From the NCBI RefSeq assembly GCF_037948395.1, contig NZ_CP149940.1:186001-250000 (forward strand): a stretch of DNA of 64,000 bases. Direction: 5' to 3'. This document shows positions 44,405 through 58,623 of the stretch, piece by piece; position 1 is the first letter of the stretch; every line of letters begins with the position of its first letter. Source of the stretch: Serratia nevei (GTDB lineage: Bacteria > Pseudomonadota > Gammaproteobacteria > Enterobacterales > Enterobacteriaceae). Made by a program: the position numbers and the translations under genes. A model generated the notes under the pieces. That model was not told the DNA's origin. It ran no database searches and saw nothing but the letters and a program-made list of their open reading frames with translations.

Positions 44405-45736
44405 ATGGAAACGCTGGCTTCTTTGTATAACGACCACCTGGCAGAGCTGCAAAAACGCGCGCGCGAAGTGCTGGAGCGCAACAAGTTGGATGCGCTGCTG
44501 ATTCACTCCGGAGAACTGCAAAAGGTATTTTTGGACGACCATAGCTATCCGTTCAAAGTGAACGCGCATTTCAAAGCCTGGGTGCCGGTGACGTCGGTGC
44601 CGAACTGCTGGTTGTGGATCGACGGTGTCAACAAGCCGAAGCTGTGGTTCTACTCCCCGGTTGACTACTGGCACAGCGTAGAGCCGCTGCCGGAGAGTTT
44701 CTGGACCAAATCCCTTGAATTGATGCCGCTGGCCAACGCCGACGCCATCGCCCAGCAGCTTCCGCCGCAGCGCGAGCGCGTGGGCTATATCGGTTATGCG
44801 CAACAGCGCGCCCGCGATCTCGGCATCCCTTCCGAGAACATCAACCCGAAAGCGGTGTTGAACTACCTGGATTTCCACCGTTCGATCAAAACCGGCTATG
44901 AGCTGGCCTGCATGCGCGAAGCGCAGAAGACGGCGGTAACCGGCCATCGTGCGGCGCATGAGGCCTTCCTCTCCGGCATGAGCGAGTTCGACATCAACCT
45001 GGCCTACCTGACGGCGACCGGCCACCGCGATACCGACGTGCCTTACGACAACATCGTGGCGCTGAACGAACACGCTTCGGTACTGCACTACACCAAGCTG
45101 GATCATCAGCCGCCGGCCGAATCCCTGAGTTTTCTGATCGACGCCGGCGCGGAATATAACGGCTACGCCGCCGATCTGACCCGCACCTACGCGGCGCAAA
45201 GCGGCAGCGAGTTCGCCCACCTGGTGAAAGATCTCAACGGTGAGCAGCTGGCGTTGATCGACACCATCAAAACCGGCGTGCGTTATACCGACTACCATGT
45301 GCAGATGCACCAGCGCATCGCCAAGCTGCTCAAGAATCACAAGTTGGTGAACGGCCTCAGCGAAGAGGCGATGGTTGAAACGGGTATCACTACGCCGTTC
45401 CTGCCGCACGGGCTGGGCCACCCGCTGGGCCTGCAGGTGCACGACGCCGCCGGCTTTATGCAGGACGAGCAAGGCACCCATCTGGCGGCGCCGTCCAAGT
45501 ATCCGTTCCTGCGCTGCACTCGCGTGTTGCAGCCGGGCATGGTGTTGACCATCGAGCCGGGTCTGTACTTCATCGACTCTCTGTTGGCGCCGTGGCGCAG
45601 CGGTGAGTTCAAGCAGCACTTCGCCTGGGATCGCATCGATGCGCTGAAGCCATACGGCGGCATCCGCATCGAAGACAACATCGTGATCCACGAAAAGCGC
45701 ATCGAGAACATGACGCGCGATCTGAACCTGGCCTGA
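44405..45736 (+). CDS. pepQ: Xaa-Pro dipeptidase PepQ
   Basis: Cleaves Xaa-Pro dipeptides. PepQ enzymes also hydrolyse some organophosphates. It is 443 aa, as in E. coli. The pita-bread fold metal ligands are in [16 protein letters not shown] (two Asp), [15 protein letters not shown] (His), LTIEPGLYF (Glu) and GIRIEDN (Glu). The start at 44405 (METLASLY) matches the family, and 32 extra in-frame codons upstream are rejected. The stop overlaps the yigZ start (TGATG). Confidence 0.98.
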   Translation: METLASLYNDHLAELQKRAREVLERNKLDALLIHSGELQKVFLDDHSYPFKVNAHFKAWVPVTSVPNCWLWIDGVNKPKLWFYSPVDYWHSVEPLPESFWTKSLELMPLANADAIAQQLPPQRERVGYIGYAQQRARDLGIPSENINPKAVLNYLDFHRSIKTGYELACMREAQKTAVTGHRAAHEAFLSGMSEFDINLAYLTATGHRDTDVPYDNIVALNEHASVLHYTKLDHQPPAESLSFLIDAGAEYNGYAADLTRTYAAQSGSEFAHLVKDLNGEQLALIDTIKTGVRYTDYHVQMHQRIAKLLKNHKLVNGLSEEAMVETGITTPFLPHGLGHPLGLQVHDAAGFMQDEQGTHLAAPSKYPFLRCTRVLQPGMVLTIEPGLYFIDSLLAPWRSGEFKQHFAWDRIDALKPYGGIRIEDNIVIHEKRIENMTRDLNLA

Positions 45737-46350
45737 TGCGGCCGTACCCGATACCGGCGGAAGCAACCTGCTTTACCGAAGAAATAAAGAAGAGCCGTTT
45801 TATCACCCTGCTGGCGCCGACCAGCGGGGTAGAGGCGGCAAAGGCGTTTATTCAGCAGGTGCGGGATGAGCACCCAACGGCGCGGCACCATTGTTGGGCA
45901 TTCGTCGCCGGCAGCCCCGATGACTCGCAGCAGCTGGGATTCTCCGACGACGGAGAACCGTCGGGCACCGCCGGCAAACCGATCCTCGCGCAGCTGATGG
46001 GCAGCGGTATCGGCGAAGTGACCGCCGTGGTCGTTCGTTACTATGGCGGCGTCAAGCTGGGCACCGGCGGGCTGGTGAAAGCCTATGGCAACGGTGTTCA
46101 ACAGGCGTTGAAGCAGTTGGCGTTGGCACAAAAGGTGCCGGAAGCAGAATATATCTTGCAGTGCGACTATGCGCAGTTGGCGCTGGTGGAGAACTTGCTG
46201 CAGCAAACCGCAGGTCGGATCCTGCAGGGCGAATACGGCGCCGCCGTCGTGCTGCATCTGGCCTTGCCGGCCACCGAGGTCGAGCTGTTTGGAAATAAAT
46301 TGCGTGATCTCAGTCGCGGTAATTTGCAATTAACCCCCATTTCGCAATAA
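45736..46350 (+). CDS. yigZ: IMPACT family protein YigZ
   Basis: A 204-aa protein, same length as E. coli YigZ. The UPF0029/IMPACT domain (about 15-125) has FSDDGEPSGTAGKPIL and VVRYYGGVKLGTGGLVKAY. The C-terminal ferredoxin-like domain is DUF1949. The eukaryotic relative IMPACT regulates GCN2. The bacterial role is unknown but linked to translation. Coupled to pepQ by a one-base stop-start overlap. Confidence 0.97.
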   Translation: MRPYPIPAEATCFTEEIKKSRFITLLAPTSGVEAAKAFIQQVRDEHPTARHHCWAFVAGSPDDSQQLGFSDDGEPSGTAGKPILAQLMGSGIGEVTAVVVRYYGGVKLGTGGLVKAYGNGVQQALKQLALAQKVPEAEYILQCDYAQLALVENLLQQTAGRILQGEYGAAVVLHLALPATEVELFGNKLRDLSRGNLQLTPISQ

Positions 46351-46385
46351 TTCCTCCCAATTGAATTGCTAAGGATCGTGCTGAA

Positions 46386-47837
46386 ATGCATTTTCGCGCC
46401 ATAACCCGTATCGTTGGTCTGCTGGTCATCCTGTTCTCCGGGACGATGTTTATTCCCGGCCTGGTGGCATTGATTTACCGCGATGGGGCGGGGCGTGCGT
46501 TCAGCCAAACCTTCTTCGTGGCGCTGACCATCGGTCTGATGCTGTGGTGGCCGAACCGCAAACAGAAACACGAGCTGAAGCCCCGAGAAGGCTTTCTGAT
46601 CGTCGTGCTGTTCTGGACCGTGCTGGGCAGCGTGGGGGCATTGCCGTTCCTGTTTTCGGAACGGCCTAACCTGTCGCTGACCGACGCCTTCTTTGAATCC
46701 TTCTCGGGATTGACGACCACCGGTGCGACGACGCTGGTGGGATTGGACTCGCTGCCGAAGGCCATTCTGTTCTATCGCCAGATGCTGCAATGGATGGGCG
46801 GCATGGGGATCATCGTATTGGCGGTGGCGATACTGCCGATACTCGGCGTCGGCGGCATGCAGCTGTATCGGGCGGAAATGCCCGGGCCGCTGAAAGACAA
46901 CAAGATGCGTCCACGCATCGCCGAAACCGCCAAAACCCTGTGGCTAATCTATGTATTGCTGACCGTCGCCTGTGCGCTGGCGCTCTGGGGGGCTGGGATG
47001 TCGGTGTTCGACGCCATCGGCCACAGTTTCTCGACCATTGCCATCGGCGGTTTTTCTACCCACGACGCCAGTATCGGTTATTACGCCAGTCCGACCATCA
47101 ACACCATCATCGCCGTGTTCCTGCTGATTTCAGGCTGTAACTACGGCTTGCACTTCGCTTTGCTAAGCGGTCGCAGTCTGAAGGTGTATGGGCGCGATCC
47201 TGAATTCCGCATGTTCATCTTCGTCCAGTTGACGCTGGTGGTGGTATGCACGTTGGTGCTCTGGGGGCATGGCGTCTATAAGAGCGGTATGGAAACGCTC
47301 AATCAGGCGTTCTTCCAGGTGGTATCGATGGCGACCACGGCCGGTTTTACGACCGACAGCATCGCCAAGTGGCCGCTGTTTCTGCCTATGTTGTTGCTGT
47401 GCTCGGCGTTCATCGGCGGTTGCGCCGGCTCGACCGGCGGTGGCCTGAAGGTGATCCGTATCCTGCTTCTGTACCTGCAGGGATCGCGCGAGTTGAAAAG
47501 GTTGGTGCACCCCAACGCGGTCTATACCATCAAATTGGGCAACCGCGCGCTGCCGGAACGCATCCTGGAGGCGGTATGGGGATTCTTCTCTGCCTATGCG
47601 CTGGTGTTTATCGTCAGCATGCTGGCGATCATTGCCACCGGTGTTGACGACTTTTCCGCGTTCGCCGCAGTGACGGCAACGCTCAATAACCTCGGCCCCG
47701 GCTTGGGCGTAGTGGCGGATAACTTCACCACGATGCCGGCGGCGGCCAAGTGGATCCTGGTGGTGACGATGCTGTTCGGGCGCCTGGAAGTGTTCACATT
47801 GCTGGTGCTGTTCACGCCAACCTTCTGGCGTGAGTGA
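46386..47837 (+). CDS. trkH: Trk potassium uptake protein TrkH
   Basis: Potassium-translocating subunit that works with the regulator TrkA. It is 483 aa, as in E. coli. Four pore-loop repeats supply the selectivity filter. TTTGATT (about 110-116) and TTAGFTT (about 318-324) are recognisable, and an inverted GCAGSTGGGLKV segment (about 344-355) lies at the gate. It starts 35 bp after yigZ, and hemG follows after 21 bp, as in E. coli. Confidence 0.98.
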   Translation: MHFRAITRIVGLLVILFSGTMFIPGLVALIYRDGAGRAFSQTFFVALTIGLMLWWPNRKQKHELKPREGFLIVVLFWTVLGSVGALPFLFSERPNLSLTDAFFESFSGLTTTGATTLVGLDSLPKAILFYRQMLQWMGGMGIIVLAVAILPILGVGGMQLYRAEMPGPLKDNKMRPRIAETAKTLWLIYVLLTVACALALWGAGMSVFDAIGHSFSTIAIGGFSTHDASIGYYASPTINTIIAVFLLISGCNYGLHFALLSGRSLKVYGRDPEFRMFIFVQLTLVVVCTLVLWGHGVYKSGMETLNQAFFQVVSMATTAGFTTDSIAKWPLFLPMLLLCSAFIGGCAGSTGGGLKVIRILLLYLQGSRELKRLVHPNAVYTIKLGNRALPERILEAVWGFFSAYALVFIVSMLAIIATGVDDFSAFAAVTATLNNLGPGLGVVADNFTTMPAAAKWILVVTMLFGRLEVFTLLVLFTPTFWRE

Positions 47838-47858
47838 GCCTGATATAAGGAGTACGCC

Positions 47859-48392
47859 ATGAAGGCATTGATACTTTATTCGAGCCGTGACGGGCAAACA
47901 CGCGCTATCGCTTCTTATATAGCAAGCAAGCTGCAGGACACGCTGCGTTGTGAGGTGCTCGATCTGCTGCAGGCGCAACAGGTCGATCTTAGCCAGTATC
48001 AGCAGGTGATGATCGGCGCTTCTATCCGTTACGGGCACTTTAATCCGGCGCTGGATAAATTCGTCAAGCGTCATGCCGAGCAACTGAATCGAATGCCGAG
48101 CGCGTTCTTTGCCGTGAACCTGACCGCGCGTAAACCGGAAAAGCGCTCGCCGCAAACCAACGCTTATACCCGCAAGTTCCTGCTGGCCTCGCCGTGGCAG
48201 CCAAAACAGTGCGCGGTGTTTGCCGGCGCATTGCGTTATCCGCGCTATCGCTGGTTCGACCGCATCATGATTCAATTTATTATGCGTATGACGGGCGGTG
48301 AAACGGATACCAGTAAGGAAGTGGAGTACACCGATTGGCAGCAGGTCGACCGTTTCGCCCAGGAATTTAGCCAGATCCAGTACGAAAAGTGA
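47859..48392 (+). CDS. hemG: Menaquinone-dependent protoporphyrinogen IX dehydrogenase HemG
   Basis: Flavodoxin-like enzyme that oxidises protoporphyrinogen IX to protoporphyrin IX, passing electrons to quinones. It is 177 aa (181 in E. coli). The FMN phosphate loop is [13 protein letters not shown] (about 5-17). The long HemG-specific insert with [18 protein letters not shown] and membrane-facing basic residues is present. TAAGGAG precedes the ATG. It is the last gene before the rRNA operon, as at E. coli rrnA. Confidence 0.98.
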   Translation: MKALILYSSRDGQTRAIASYIASKLQDTLRCEVLDLLQAQQVDLSQYQQVMIGASIRYGHFNPALDKFVKRHAEQLNRMPSAFFAVNLTARKPEKRSPQTNAYTRKFLLASPWQPKQCAVFAGALRYPRYRWFDRIMIQFIMRMTGGETDTSKEVEYTDWQQVDRFAQEFSQIQYEK

Positions 48393-48461
48393 CAAAAATG
48401 CGGGTTTGGCCAGCGTTTTGCCGAAAAAACCCGCGCTTGAAAAGTTTTTTGCAATTAGGGG

Positions 48462-48489
48462 TTGCGGCCCGCCGAGAACTCCCTATAAT
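48462..48489 (+). promoter_or_regulatory. rRNA operon promoter P1
   Basis: TTGCGG, a 16-bp spacer and TATAAT, followed by the GC-rich discriminator GCGCCTCC and a predicted start at A48498. The spacer length and discriminator are those of enteric rrn P1 promoters controlled by ppGpp/DksA. An A/T-rich UP-like element lies at about 48438-48456. Confidence 0.92.
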
Positions 48490-48558
48490 GCGCCTCCACT
48501 GACCGGGAACAACGACTGACAAGCCGCCGGGTCAGCGAGAAGAAAGCGAAATAAACGC

Positions 48559-48586
48559 TTGACTCTCCGGGTGAAAAGCGTAATAT
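48559..48586 (+). promoter_or_regulatory. rRNA operon promoter P2
   Basis: TTGACT and TAATAT with a 16-bp spacer, about 95 bp downstream of P1 as in other enteric rrn operons. Confidence 0.88.
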
Positions 48587-48597
48587 ACGCAGCCCGC

Positions 48598-48629
48598 GCC
48601 GATGAGTTTCTCGGCACTGCTCTTTAACA
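48598..48629 (+). promoter_or_regulatory. Leader boxB-boxA antitermination site
   Basis: GCCGA/TCGGC forms a boxB-like hairpin (48598-48615), followed at once by boxA TGCTCTTTAACA (48618-48629), the Nus-factor site that stops rho from ending rRNA transcription. Confidence 0.9.
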
Positions 48630-48634
48630 ATTTA

Positions 48635-48650
48635 TCAGACAATCTGTGTG
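48635..48650 (+). other. 5' arm of the 16S processing stem
   Basis: TCAGACAATCTGTGTG is exactly complementary to 50355-50370 beyond the 16S gene. The two arms pair in the precursor and form the RNase III target that frees pre-16S rRNA. Confidence 0.88.
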
Positions 48651-48783
48651 GGCACTCCACAAGACGATATCCAGCATCTTCGGATGCAAAAAAATATCAA
48701 GTCTTGAAGAGTGACTAACTGAAGTAAAATTCATGCAGTAAATCTTTGAGCATCGCTTCTCGAGTGGAAGCAAATCAAGCTTT

Positions 48784-50325
<1,542 letters not shown>

Positions 50326-50354
50326 CCTAAAGATATTAGTTCGAGTGGCGTGCT

Positions 50355-50370
50355 CACACAGATTGTCTGA
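50355..50370 (+). other. 3' arm of the 16S processing stem
   Basis: CACACAGATTGTCTGA is the exact complement of the leader arm at 48635-48650. Confidence 0.88.
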
Positions 50371-50465
50371 TGAAAAAGTAACGAGCAAAGCGCTACCTGT
50401 TGATGCCATGAGTTATTCATGCTGATACGAACCGATTAAGTTATTCAGTTTAATCGGATTTTCGT

Positions 50466-50541
50466 GTCCCCATCGTCTAGAGGCCTAGGACACTGCCCTT
50501 TCACGGCTGTAACAGGGGTTCGAATCCCCTTGGGGACGCCA
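50466..50541 (+). tRNA. gltT: tRNA-Glu (TTC) in the 16S-23S spacer
   Basis: A 76-nt cloverleaf from GTCCCCATCGTCTAGAGG to GGGGACGCCA, with the CCA end encoded and anticodon TTC in CCCTTTCACGG. A single tRNA-Glu spacer is the rrnB/C/E/G type of E. coli, unlike the Ile-Ala pair of rrnA/D/H. Confidence 0.98.
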
Positions 50542-50627
50542 TTCCGATAATGAGTGAAAGACATTATCACCGGTTAGCGATAACCGAAAAAATCTTAAAG
50601 ATGACTTGCGAGTCATGTTTAAGATAT

Positions 50628-50639
50628 TGCTCTTTAACA
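50628..50639 (+). promoter_or_regulatory. Spacer boxA
   Basis: TGCTCTTTAACA repeats the leader boxA in the spacer ahead of 23S, where it renews antitermination. Confidence 0.85.
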
Positions 50640-50775
50640 ATCTGGAACAAGCTGAAAATTGAAACATGACGGCTGAAATTTATCCCTCCGTAGATGTACT
50701 GGGATAAAGAGTAACCTGTCATAGAGTCTCTCAAATGTTTGCAGCAAGAACGATGGAAACATCTTCGGGTTGTGA

Positions 50776-53682
<2,907 letters not shown>

Positions 53683-53786
53683 ACAACACCGAAGGTGTTT
53701 TGGTGAGACCAAGACAATATTCAGCTTGTTTACAGATTGGTTCTGATGGCGACACGAGAGTGGCGCGGTTGGAATGAAACAGAATT

Positions 53787-53906
53787 TGCCTGGCGGCAAT
53801 AGCGCGGTGGTCCCACCTGACCCCATGCCGAACTCAGAAGTGAAACGCCGTAGCGCCGATGGTAGTGTGGGGTCTCCCCATGCGAGAGTAGGACACTGCC
53901 AGGCAT
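53787..53906 (+). rRNA. rrf: 5S ribosomal RNA
   Basis: 120 nt from TGCCTGGCGGCAATAGCGCG to ACTGCCAGGCAT, with paired ends and the conserved CCGAACTCAGAAGTGAAA loop. It lies 104 bp after 23S. No tRNA follows it. Confidence 0.98.
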
Positions 53907-53918
53907 CAAACAAAGCCG

Positions 53919-53948
53919 AAAGCCCTGAACATCAGTTCAGGGCTTTTT
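53919..53948 (+). terminator. rRNA operon terminator
   Basis: AGCCCTGAAC-ATCA-GTTCAGGGCT is a perfect 10-bp stem followed by T residues, 14 bp after 5S. Confidence 0.94.
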
Positions 53949-54280
53949 GCTATGCGTGAAATAAATATCCTGACTGTATCTATTACTTTGAAAAATACCT
54001 TTTTGGCATATGTAGCTTAGTCTTATAAGGAAGCATAATGTTTTTTGTCGGGGAAATAGCCAGATCAATATATAATTGATAGCTTTAGATTATTATTTAA
54101 ATAATAAAAATGCCTATTTATTAAGATGTTGATGAGAATTATCCGGTTATATCAAAGATAAATCTTAATTCTCCAGTGTATTATTCGATAAATTTCACGT
54201 TAATTAAAACAAATATTAGCCAGACGCCTCGAATCGAGTAGACTAGGCGAAAGATTATTTCCGTATAGGTACTGAACGTT
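53949..54280. other. AT-rich gene-free stretch between rrn and murB
   Basis: This 332-bp gap is strongly AT-rich in an otherwise GC-rich window (long A/T runs at 54075-54190). I see no RNA gene. A short promoter-like TAGACT lies at 54238, shortly before murB. A 13-codon ORF at 54038-54079 has a good ribosome site but no other support. Confidence 0.6.
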
Positions 54281-55318
54281 ATGTCTACTGAAAGCGCGTC
54301 TTTAAAAAACCACAATACGTTTGCGCTCCCGGTCAACGCAGCGCACCTGATCATAGCCGATAGAATTGAGCAGATGCTCAAGGTTTGGCAACAAACGCGC
54401 AAGCGTCAGGAGCCGCTGCTGATTCTCGGTGAAGGTAGCAACGTGCTGTTCCTGGAGGATTTTTCGGGCACGGTCATGGTCAATCAGCTAAAGGGTATCG
54501 ACGTCCGGGAAGATAACGATGCCTGGCATCTCCACGTCAGCTCCGGTGAGAATTGGCATGATCTGGTGCAATATACGCTGCAGGCCGGGATCTGCGGTCT
54601 GGAGAACCTGGCGTTGATTCCTGGATTGGCTGGCTCCGCGCCTATTCAGAACATCGGCGCCTACGGCGTCGAATTGAAAGACGTTTGCGAGTATGTCGAC
54701 CTGCTGGATTTCTCTACCGGCGCTATCGATCGCATTCCGGCTGCCGAATGTGGTTTCGGCTACCGGGAAAGTATTTTCAAACACCGTTTCCAAACCGGAC
54801 ATGTCATTGTCGGGCTGGGTTTACGCCTCAACAAACAGTGGCAACCCAAATTGAGCTACGGCGATCTTGCTAAGCTGGATCCCGCTACGGTGACGCCGCT
54901 TCAGGTATTTGAATCCGTATGCGCCATGCGCCGCAGCAAGCTGCCCGATCCGCGTGAAACCGGCAATGCCGGCAGCTTCTTCAAGAATCCGCTGGTGAAC
55001 GCAGAGAAAGCCGCAGAACTCATCGCCAAATATCCTGGCATACCGCATTATCCGCAGCAGGATGGCCAGGTGAAGCTGGCCGCCGGCTGGCTTATCGACC
55101 AATGCGAGCTGAAAGGATATCGTCTCGGTGGTGCTGCGGTACACCGCCAGCAGGCGCTGGTGCTGGTGAACATCGACAACGCCCACAGCCAGGATGTGGT
55201 GGCGCTGGCGCGCCATGTACGCAAGACGGTGGCCGATAAATTTGGCGTCTGGCTGGAGCCTGAGGTGCGTTTTATTGGCGCGACCGGTGAGCTGAATGCC
55301 GTGGCGGTGCTGTCATGA
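54281..55318 (+). CDS. murB: UDP-N-acetylenolpyruvoylglucosamine reductase
   Basis: Reduces UDP-GlcNAc-enolpyruvate with NADPH and FAD to UDP-MurNAc in peptidoglycan synthesis. It is 345 aa (342 in E. coli). The type I MurB FAD domain has [13 protein letters not shown] (about 45-57) and [24 protein letters not shown]. The catalytic Ser lies in [10 protein letters not shown], and EVRFIG near the end carries the Glu. The stop overlaps the birA start by 4 bp, as in E. coli. Confidence 0.98.
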   Translation: MSTESASLKNHNTFALPVNAAHLIIADRIEQMLKVWQQTRKRQEPLLILGEGSNVLFLEDFSGTVMVNQLKGIDVREDNDAWHLHVSSGENWHDLVQYTLQAGICGLENLALIPGLAGSAPIQNIGAYGVELKDVCEYVDLLDFSTGAIDRIPAAECGFGYRESIFKHRFQTGHVIVGLGLRLNKQWQPKLSYGDLAKLDPATVTPLQVFESVCAMRRSKLPDPRETGNAGSFFKNPLVNAEKAAELIAKYPGIPHYPQQDGQVKLAAGWLIDQCELKGYRLGGAAVHRQQALVLVNIDNAHSQDVVALARHVRKTVADKFGVWLEPEVRFIGATGELNAVAVLS

Positions 55319-56277
55319 AAGATACCAAGGTTCCGTTAAAACTGATCGCGCTGCTGGCCGACGGCGAATTCCATTCCGGGGAACACCTCGGTGAGTCACT
55401 CGGCATGAGCCGTGCTGCGATCAATAAGCATATTCAAACCATTCGCGAGTGGGGGCTGGATGTTTTTACCGTGCCTGGCAAAGGTTACAGCCTGCCTGGT
55501 GCCATCCAGCTGTTGGAAGCTGAGCGTATCCTCAGCCTGCTGGAAGACAAGCGTGTAAGCGTGTTGCCGGTGGTCGATTCCACCAACCAATACTTGCTGG
55601 ACCGCATCGCCGAATTGCACTCCGGTGACGCCTGCGTCGCTGAATACCAACAGGCGGGGCGTGGGCGCCGCGGGCGGCAGTGGATCTCGCCATTCGGCGC
55701 TAATTTATACCTGTCGATGTTCTGGCGCTTGGAGCAAGGCCCGGCGGCGGCAATGGGGCTTAGCCTGGTGATCGGGATGGTGATGGCGGAAGTTCTGCAG
55801 CGTCTCGGTGCGGCAGACGTGCGCGTTAAGTGGCCTAACGATCTTTATCTGAACGATCGTAAACTGGCGGGGATCCTGGTCGAACTGACGGGAAAAACCG
55901 GCGATGCGGCTCAACTGGTCATCGGTGCCGGCATTAACCTGGCGATGCGGGATACCAACGCCAGCGCCATTACCCAGGGCTGGATTAACCTGCAGGAAGC
56001 GGGAATTCAGATCGATCGCAATGAGCTGGCTGCAACCCTGCTCAATGAGCTGCGTCAGTCGTTGAAACAGTTTGAGATAGACGGACTGGCGCCATTTATC
56101 GGTCGCTGGCGTACCCTGGATAACTTTATCGACAGACCGGTCAAGCTCCTGATTGGCGAGCGGCAGATTGTGGGCATCGCCCGAGGTATCGATTCGCAGG
56201 GGGCGCTACTACTGGAACAAGACGGAGAGATAAAACCCTTCATCGGCGGGGAGATATCACTGCGCAGTGCGGAATAG
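55315..56277 (+). CDS. birA: Biotin-protein ligase and biotin operon repressor
   Basis: BirA activates biotin to biotinyl-AMP, biotinylates the acetyl-CoA carboxylase carrier protein, and as a dimer represses the bio operon. It is 320 aa (321 in E. coli). The N-terminal winged helix (about 1-60) contains [18 protein letters not shown]. The catalytic loop is [14 protein letters not shown] (about 114-127), then [19 protein letters not shown], and a C-terminal SH3-like domain. The repressor domain is intact, so it is the bifunctional type. It connects functionally with bioP earlier in the window. Confidence 0.98.
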   Translation: MKDTKVPLKLIALLADGEFHSGEHLGESLGMSRAAINKHIQTIREWGLDVFTVPGKGYSLPGAIQLLEAERILSLLEDKRVSVLPVVDSTNQYLLDRIAELHSGDACVAEYQQAGRGRRGRQWISPFGANLYLSMFWRLEQGPAAAMGLSLVIGMVMAEVLQRLGAADVRVKWPNDLYLNDRKLAGILVELTGKTGDAAQLVIGAGINLAMRDTNASAITQGWINLQEAGIQIDRNELAATLLNELRQSLKQFEIDGLAPFIGRWRTLDNFIDRPVKLLIGERQIVGIARGIDSQGALLLEQDGEIKPFIGGEISLRSAE

Positions 56278-56287
56278 TTAGAGAAAG

Positions 56288-56305
56288 GGGGACGGCAACG
56301 TCCCC
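56288..56305. terminator. Hairpin between birA and coaA
   Basis: GGGGACG-GCAA-CGTCCCC lies between the convergent stops. It has a GNRA-type loop but no T-tract, so it is a weak or rho-assisted terminator. Confidence 0.45.
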
Positions 56306-56322
56306 TGAATCGATCGGTAGGC

Positions 56323-57273
56323 TTACTTTCTTAAACGCACGCTTTCAACGGCGTGGTTAGCGCTTTTGGTCATGATCAGGCTGGCTCTCTCGCGCGTAGG
56401 CAGTATATTCTGCTGCAAATTCAATCCGTTAATTTCATTCCACAATTGCGTGGCGATATTAATCGCTTCCGGTTCCGGCAATTTTGAATAGTGATGGAAA
56501 TAAGAATCGGGATTGGAAAATGCGCCCTGACGGAATTTCAGGAAGCGATTGATATACCAGCTTTGCAATAGCGTCTCCGGGGCATCAACATATATAGAGA
56601 AGTCGACAAAATCGGAAACGAATACGCGATGCGGATCGTGGGGGTAATCCATACCGCTTTGCAATACGTTAAGCCCTTCCAGGATCAGAATATCCGGCTG
56701 CTCGATGACTTTATTGCCCTCGGGCACAACGTCATAGATCAAATGGGAATAAACCGGGGCGGTGACGCGTTTGGCGCCGGATTTCACTTCCGACACGAAT
56801 TTCACCAGGCTATGCATATCGTAAGACTGCGGGAAGCCTTTTTTCTTCATCAGGCCGCGTTCGTTCAGCACCTTATTTGGATGCAAGAAACCGTCGGTCG
56901 TGATCAGCTCAACGCTGCGGTGTTCCGGCCAGCGGCTCAGCAGTGCCTGCAACAAGCGCGCTGTTGTGCTCTTACCGACGGCTACGCTGCCGGCGATGCC
57001 GATGACATAGGGAATTTTTTGCCCGTCGGTGCCGAGGAATTGCTCCAGTACCGCCTGCCGCCGCAGGTTGGAGCTGATATAGAAGTTCAACAGTCGTGAC
57101 AGCGGCAGATAAATCTGCGCAACTTCTTCCAACGAGAGATCTTCGTTAATCCCTTTCAGTTTAACGATCTCTTCTTCCGACAACGTCAGCGGCACCGAAT
57201 CTCTCAACGCAGCCCATTGGGTACGATCGAACTGTAGGTAGGGCGTTGCTAAAGATTGATCTCTTTTTATCAT
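56323..57273 (-). CDS. coaA: Pantothenate kinase, type I
   Basis: Phosphorylates pantothenate with ATP, the controlled first step of CoA synthesis. It is 316 aa, as in E. coli. The P-loop GSVAVGKS is at 95-102. Downstream are [13 protein letters not shown] and [12 protein letters not shown], and the CoA-feedback residues of type I enzymes lie in this region. It is convergent with birA. PanM earlier in the window acts on the same pathway. Confidence 0.98.
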   Translation of the reverse strand: MIKRDQSLATPYLQFDRTQWAALRDSVPLTLSEEEIVKLKGINEDLSLEEVAQIYLPLSRLLNFYISSNLRRQAVLEQFLGTDGQKIPYVIGIAGSVAVGKSTTARLLQALLSRWPEHRSVELITTDGFLHPNKVLNERGLMKKKGFPQSYDMHSLVKFVSEVKSGAKRVTAPVYSHLIYDVVPEGNKVIEQPDILILEGLNVLQSGMDYPHDPHRVFVSDFVDFSIYVDAPETLLQSWYINRFLKFRQGAFSNPDSYFHHYSKLPEPEAINIATQLWNEINGLNLQQNILPTRERASLIMTKSANHAVESVRLRK

Positions 57274-57457
57274 AAGCCAAATTCTGCCTGTTAACGCAGG
57301 TTGGGAAAGGCGCCGGACGCCAGCTCCAGAGAATAAACAAGCTGCATATTATAGACAGCTTCGTTTTTGGCGTAGACTTTTTTCGCAAAAGTTGTCGATA
57401 GGCAGCAGTTTATGTCAATTGTGCGAAGCGGCGCGCAGTTGATAAAGCGGGGTTGCA

Positions 57458-57487
57458 AGGCGGTATCATCGGGGCCGGATACCGCCT
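57458..57487 (-). terminator. Hairpin after the GNAT gene
   Basis: AGGCGGTATC pairs perfectly with GATACCGCCT around a 10-base loop directly after the GNAT stop on the minus strand. No T-tract follows, so termination is tentative. Confidence 0.45.
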
Positions 57488-57492
57488 GAAGG

Positions 57493-58041
57493 CTAGCTGG
57501 CGATGGCGCGCGAAGGTTGGTTCACGGCGAACAGGCGTTTGTAATAAATAACGGTTGGATGGTAATGCCCATCGGGCCCTGCCGCATAATCCGGTAGCTC
57601 GCCCAAACAGCGATAACCCAGGCTGCGATAAAGCGCTTCTGCTGCCGAACCGGCCTGCGTATCCAGGTACAATAGCCCGCGCTGCTGTTGCAGTGCCGCG
57701 TGCTCCAGTGACTTCATCAGCGCCTGACCTACGCCGTTTCGGCGAGCGCGGCTATGCACCAACAGCTTCACTACCTCCGCACGATTACGGCCGTTCGGCT
57801 TCTGGCAGAGCTCGAGTTGCACGGTGCCAACGACGCCGCGCTCGTCACGGGCAATCCACAGCAGCAGTTCACCTTTGGCCAAGGCCGGCCGCAGACTGTG
57901 GAAGTAGCTTTCGGCGTCTTCGTGAGGGATTAAGGTGTCGTAACCGACAGAAGCGCCGTGCGTGACGGCATCGGTCAACAGGCGGGCCAATTCATCGCGG
58001 TAAATCGGCAGCGTAGCGGCGTTGATAGGCACTATTTTCAT
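57493..58041 (-). CDS. GNAT family N-acetyltransferase, tabtoxin-resistance-like
   Basis: A 182-aa acetyltransferase. The acetyl-CoA pyrophosphate loop is RRNGVGQALM (about 99-108), within the motif A strand AEVVKLLVHSRARRNG. The C-terminal motif LYLDTQAGSAAEALYRSLGY is complete. Residues VGTVQLELCQKPNGRNRAEV resemble the tabtoxin-resistance (Ttr) group, a weak functional hint. It has its own GGAGGAATGACC ribosome site and is not found between coaA and the tRNAs in E. coli. The acceptor substrate is unknown. Confidence 0.88.
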   Translation of the reverse strand: MKIVPINAATLPIYRDELARLLTDAVTHGASVGYDTLIPHEDAESYFHSLRPALAKGELLLWIARDERGVVGTVQLELCQKPNGRNRAEVVKLLVHSRARRNGVGQALMKSLEHAALQQQRGLLYLDTQAGSAAEALYRSLGYRCLGELPDYAAGPDGHYHPTVIYYKRLFAVNQPSRAIAS

Positions 58042-58437
58042 CGGTCATTCCTCCTGGGATGGGGGTAATGAAGAGAAGCAATAAATGAGCCACAGCGGCG
58101 AAAGGCATGGCGACGGCAAAAGGGCGAGGGATCAGTGTAGCCCACGCCGCAGTTCGGGGCAGGTATCCCCTTTTTGGTGCATCGATCCCGCTCACAGTTT
58201 ACCTGCGCGGGTTAAGTGTTTTGAGAAGCCCGACACGGAGAAAGCGGCGCTCAAGGCTTGCAAAAAGTGGATAAAATTGTAGAGAATGATTGCCGCGAGT
58301 GATGAATGTTTGCACGCCGCAGGCTGCGAATTGCATGACAGCATGCAAAATTGACTGATTTATGAGCGAAAGTGCGCGTAAAGCAATTTTTTTGTTGCAT
58401 AGGTCGCCCGCTCTACCTAGAATGCGCTGCACTTGAT
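58042..58437. other. Gene-free region upstream of the tRNA cluster
   Basis: 396 bp between the GNAT gene and the first tRNA. The right end carries the tRNA promoter, with an A/T-rich run just upstream (58383-58394) that may act as an UP element. The rest shows no believable ORF. Several antisense frames are open only because of GC content. Confidence 0.6.
58395..58423 (+). promoter_or_regulatory. Promoter of the tRNA-tufB operon
   Basis: TTGCAT, a 17-bp spacer and TAGAAT, followed by the GC-rich discriminator GCGCTGC typical of stringently controlled stable-RNA promoters. The first tRNA begins 14 bp after the -10. Confidence 0.85.
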
Positions 58438-58513
<76 letters not shown>

Positions 58514-58538
58514 TTCAAGTCACAAGTAGTTAAAATCT

Positions 58539-58623
<85 letters not shown>

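Noticed and set aside
54038..54079. A 13-codon ORF with an AAGGAAG ribosome site before murB
   Set aside because: Too short to support from one sequence. Kept only as part of the AT-rich island finding.
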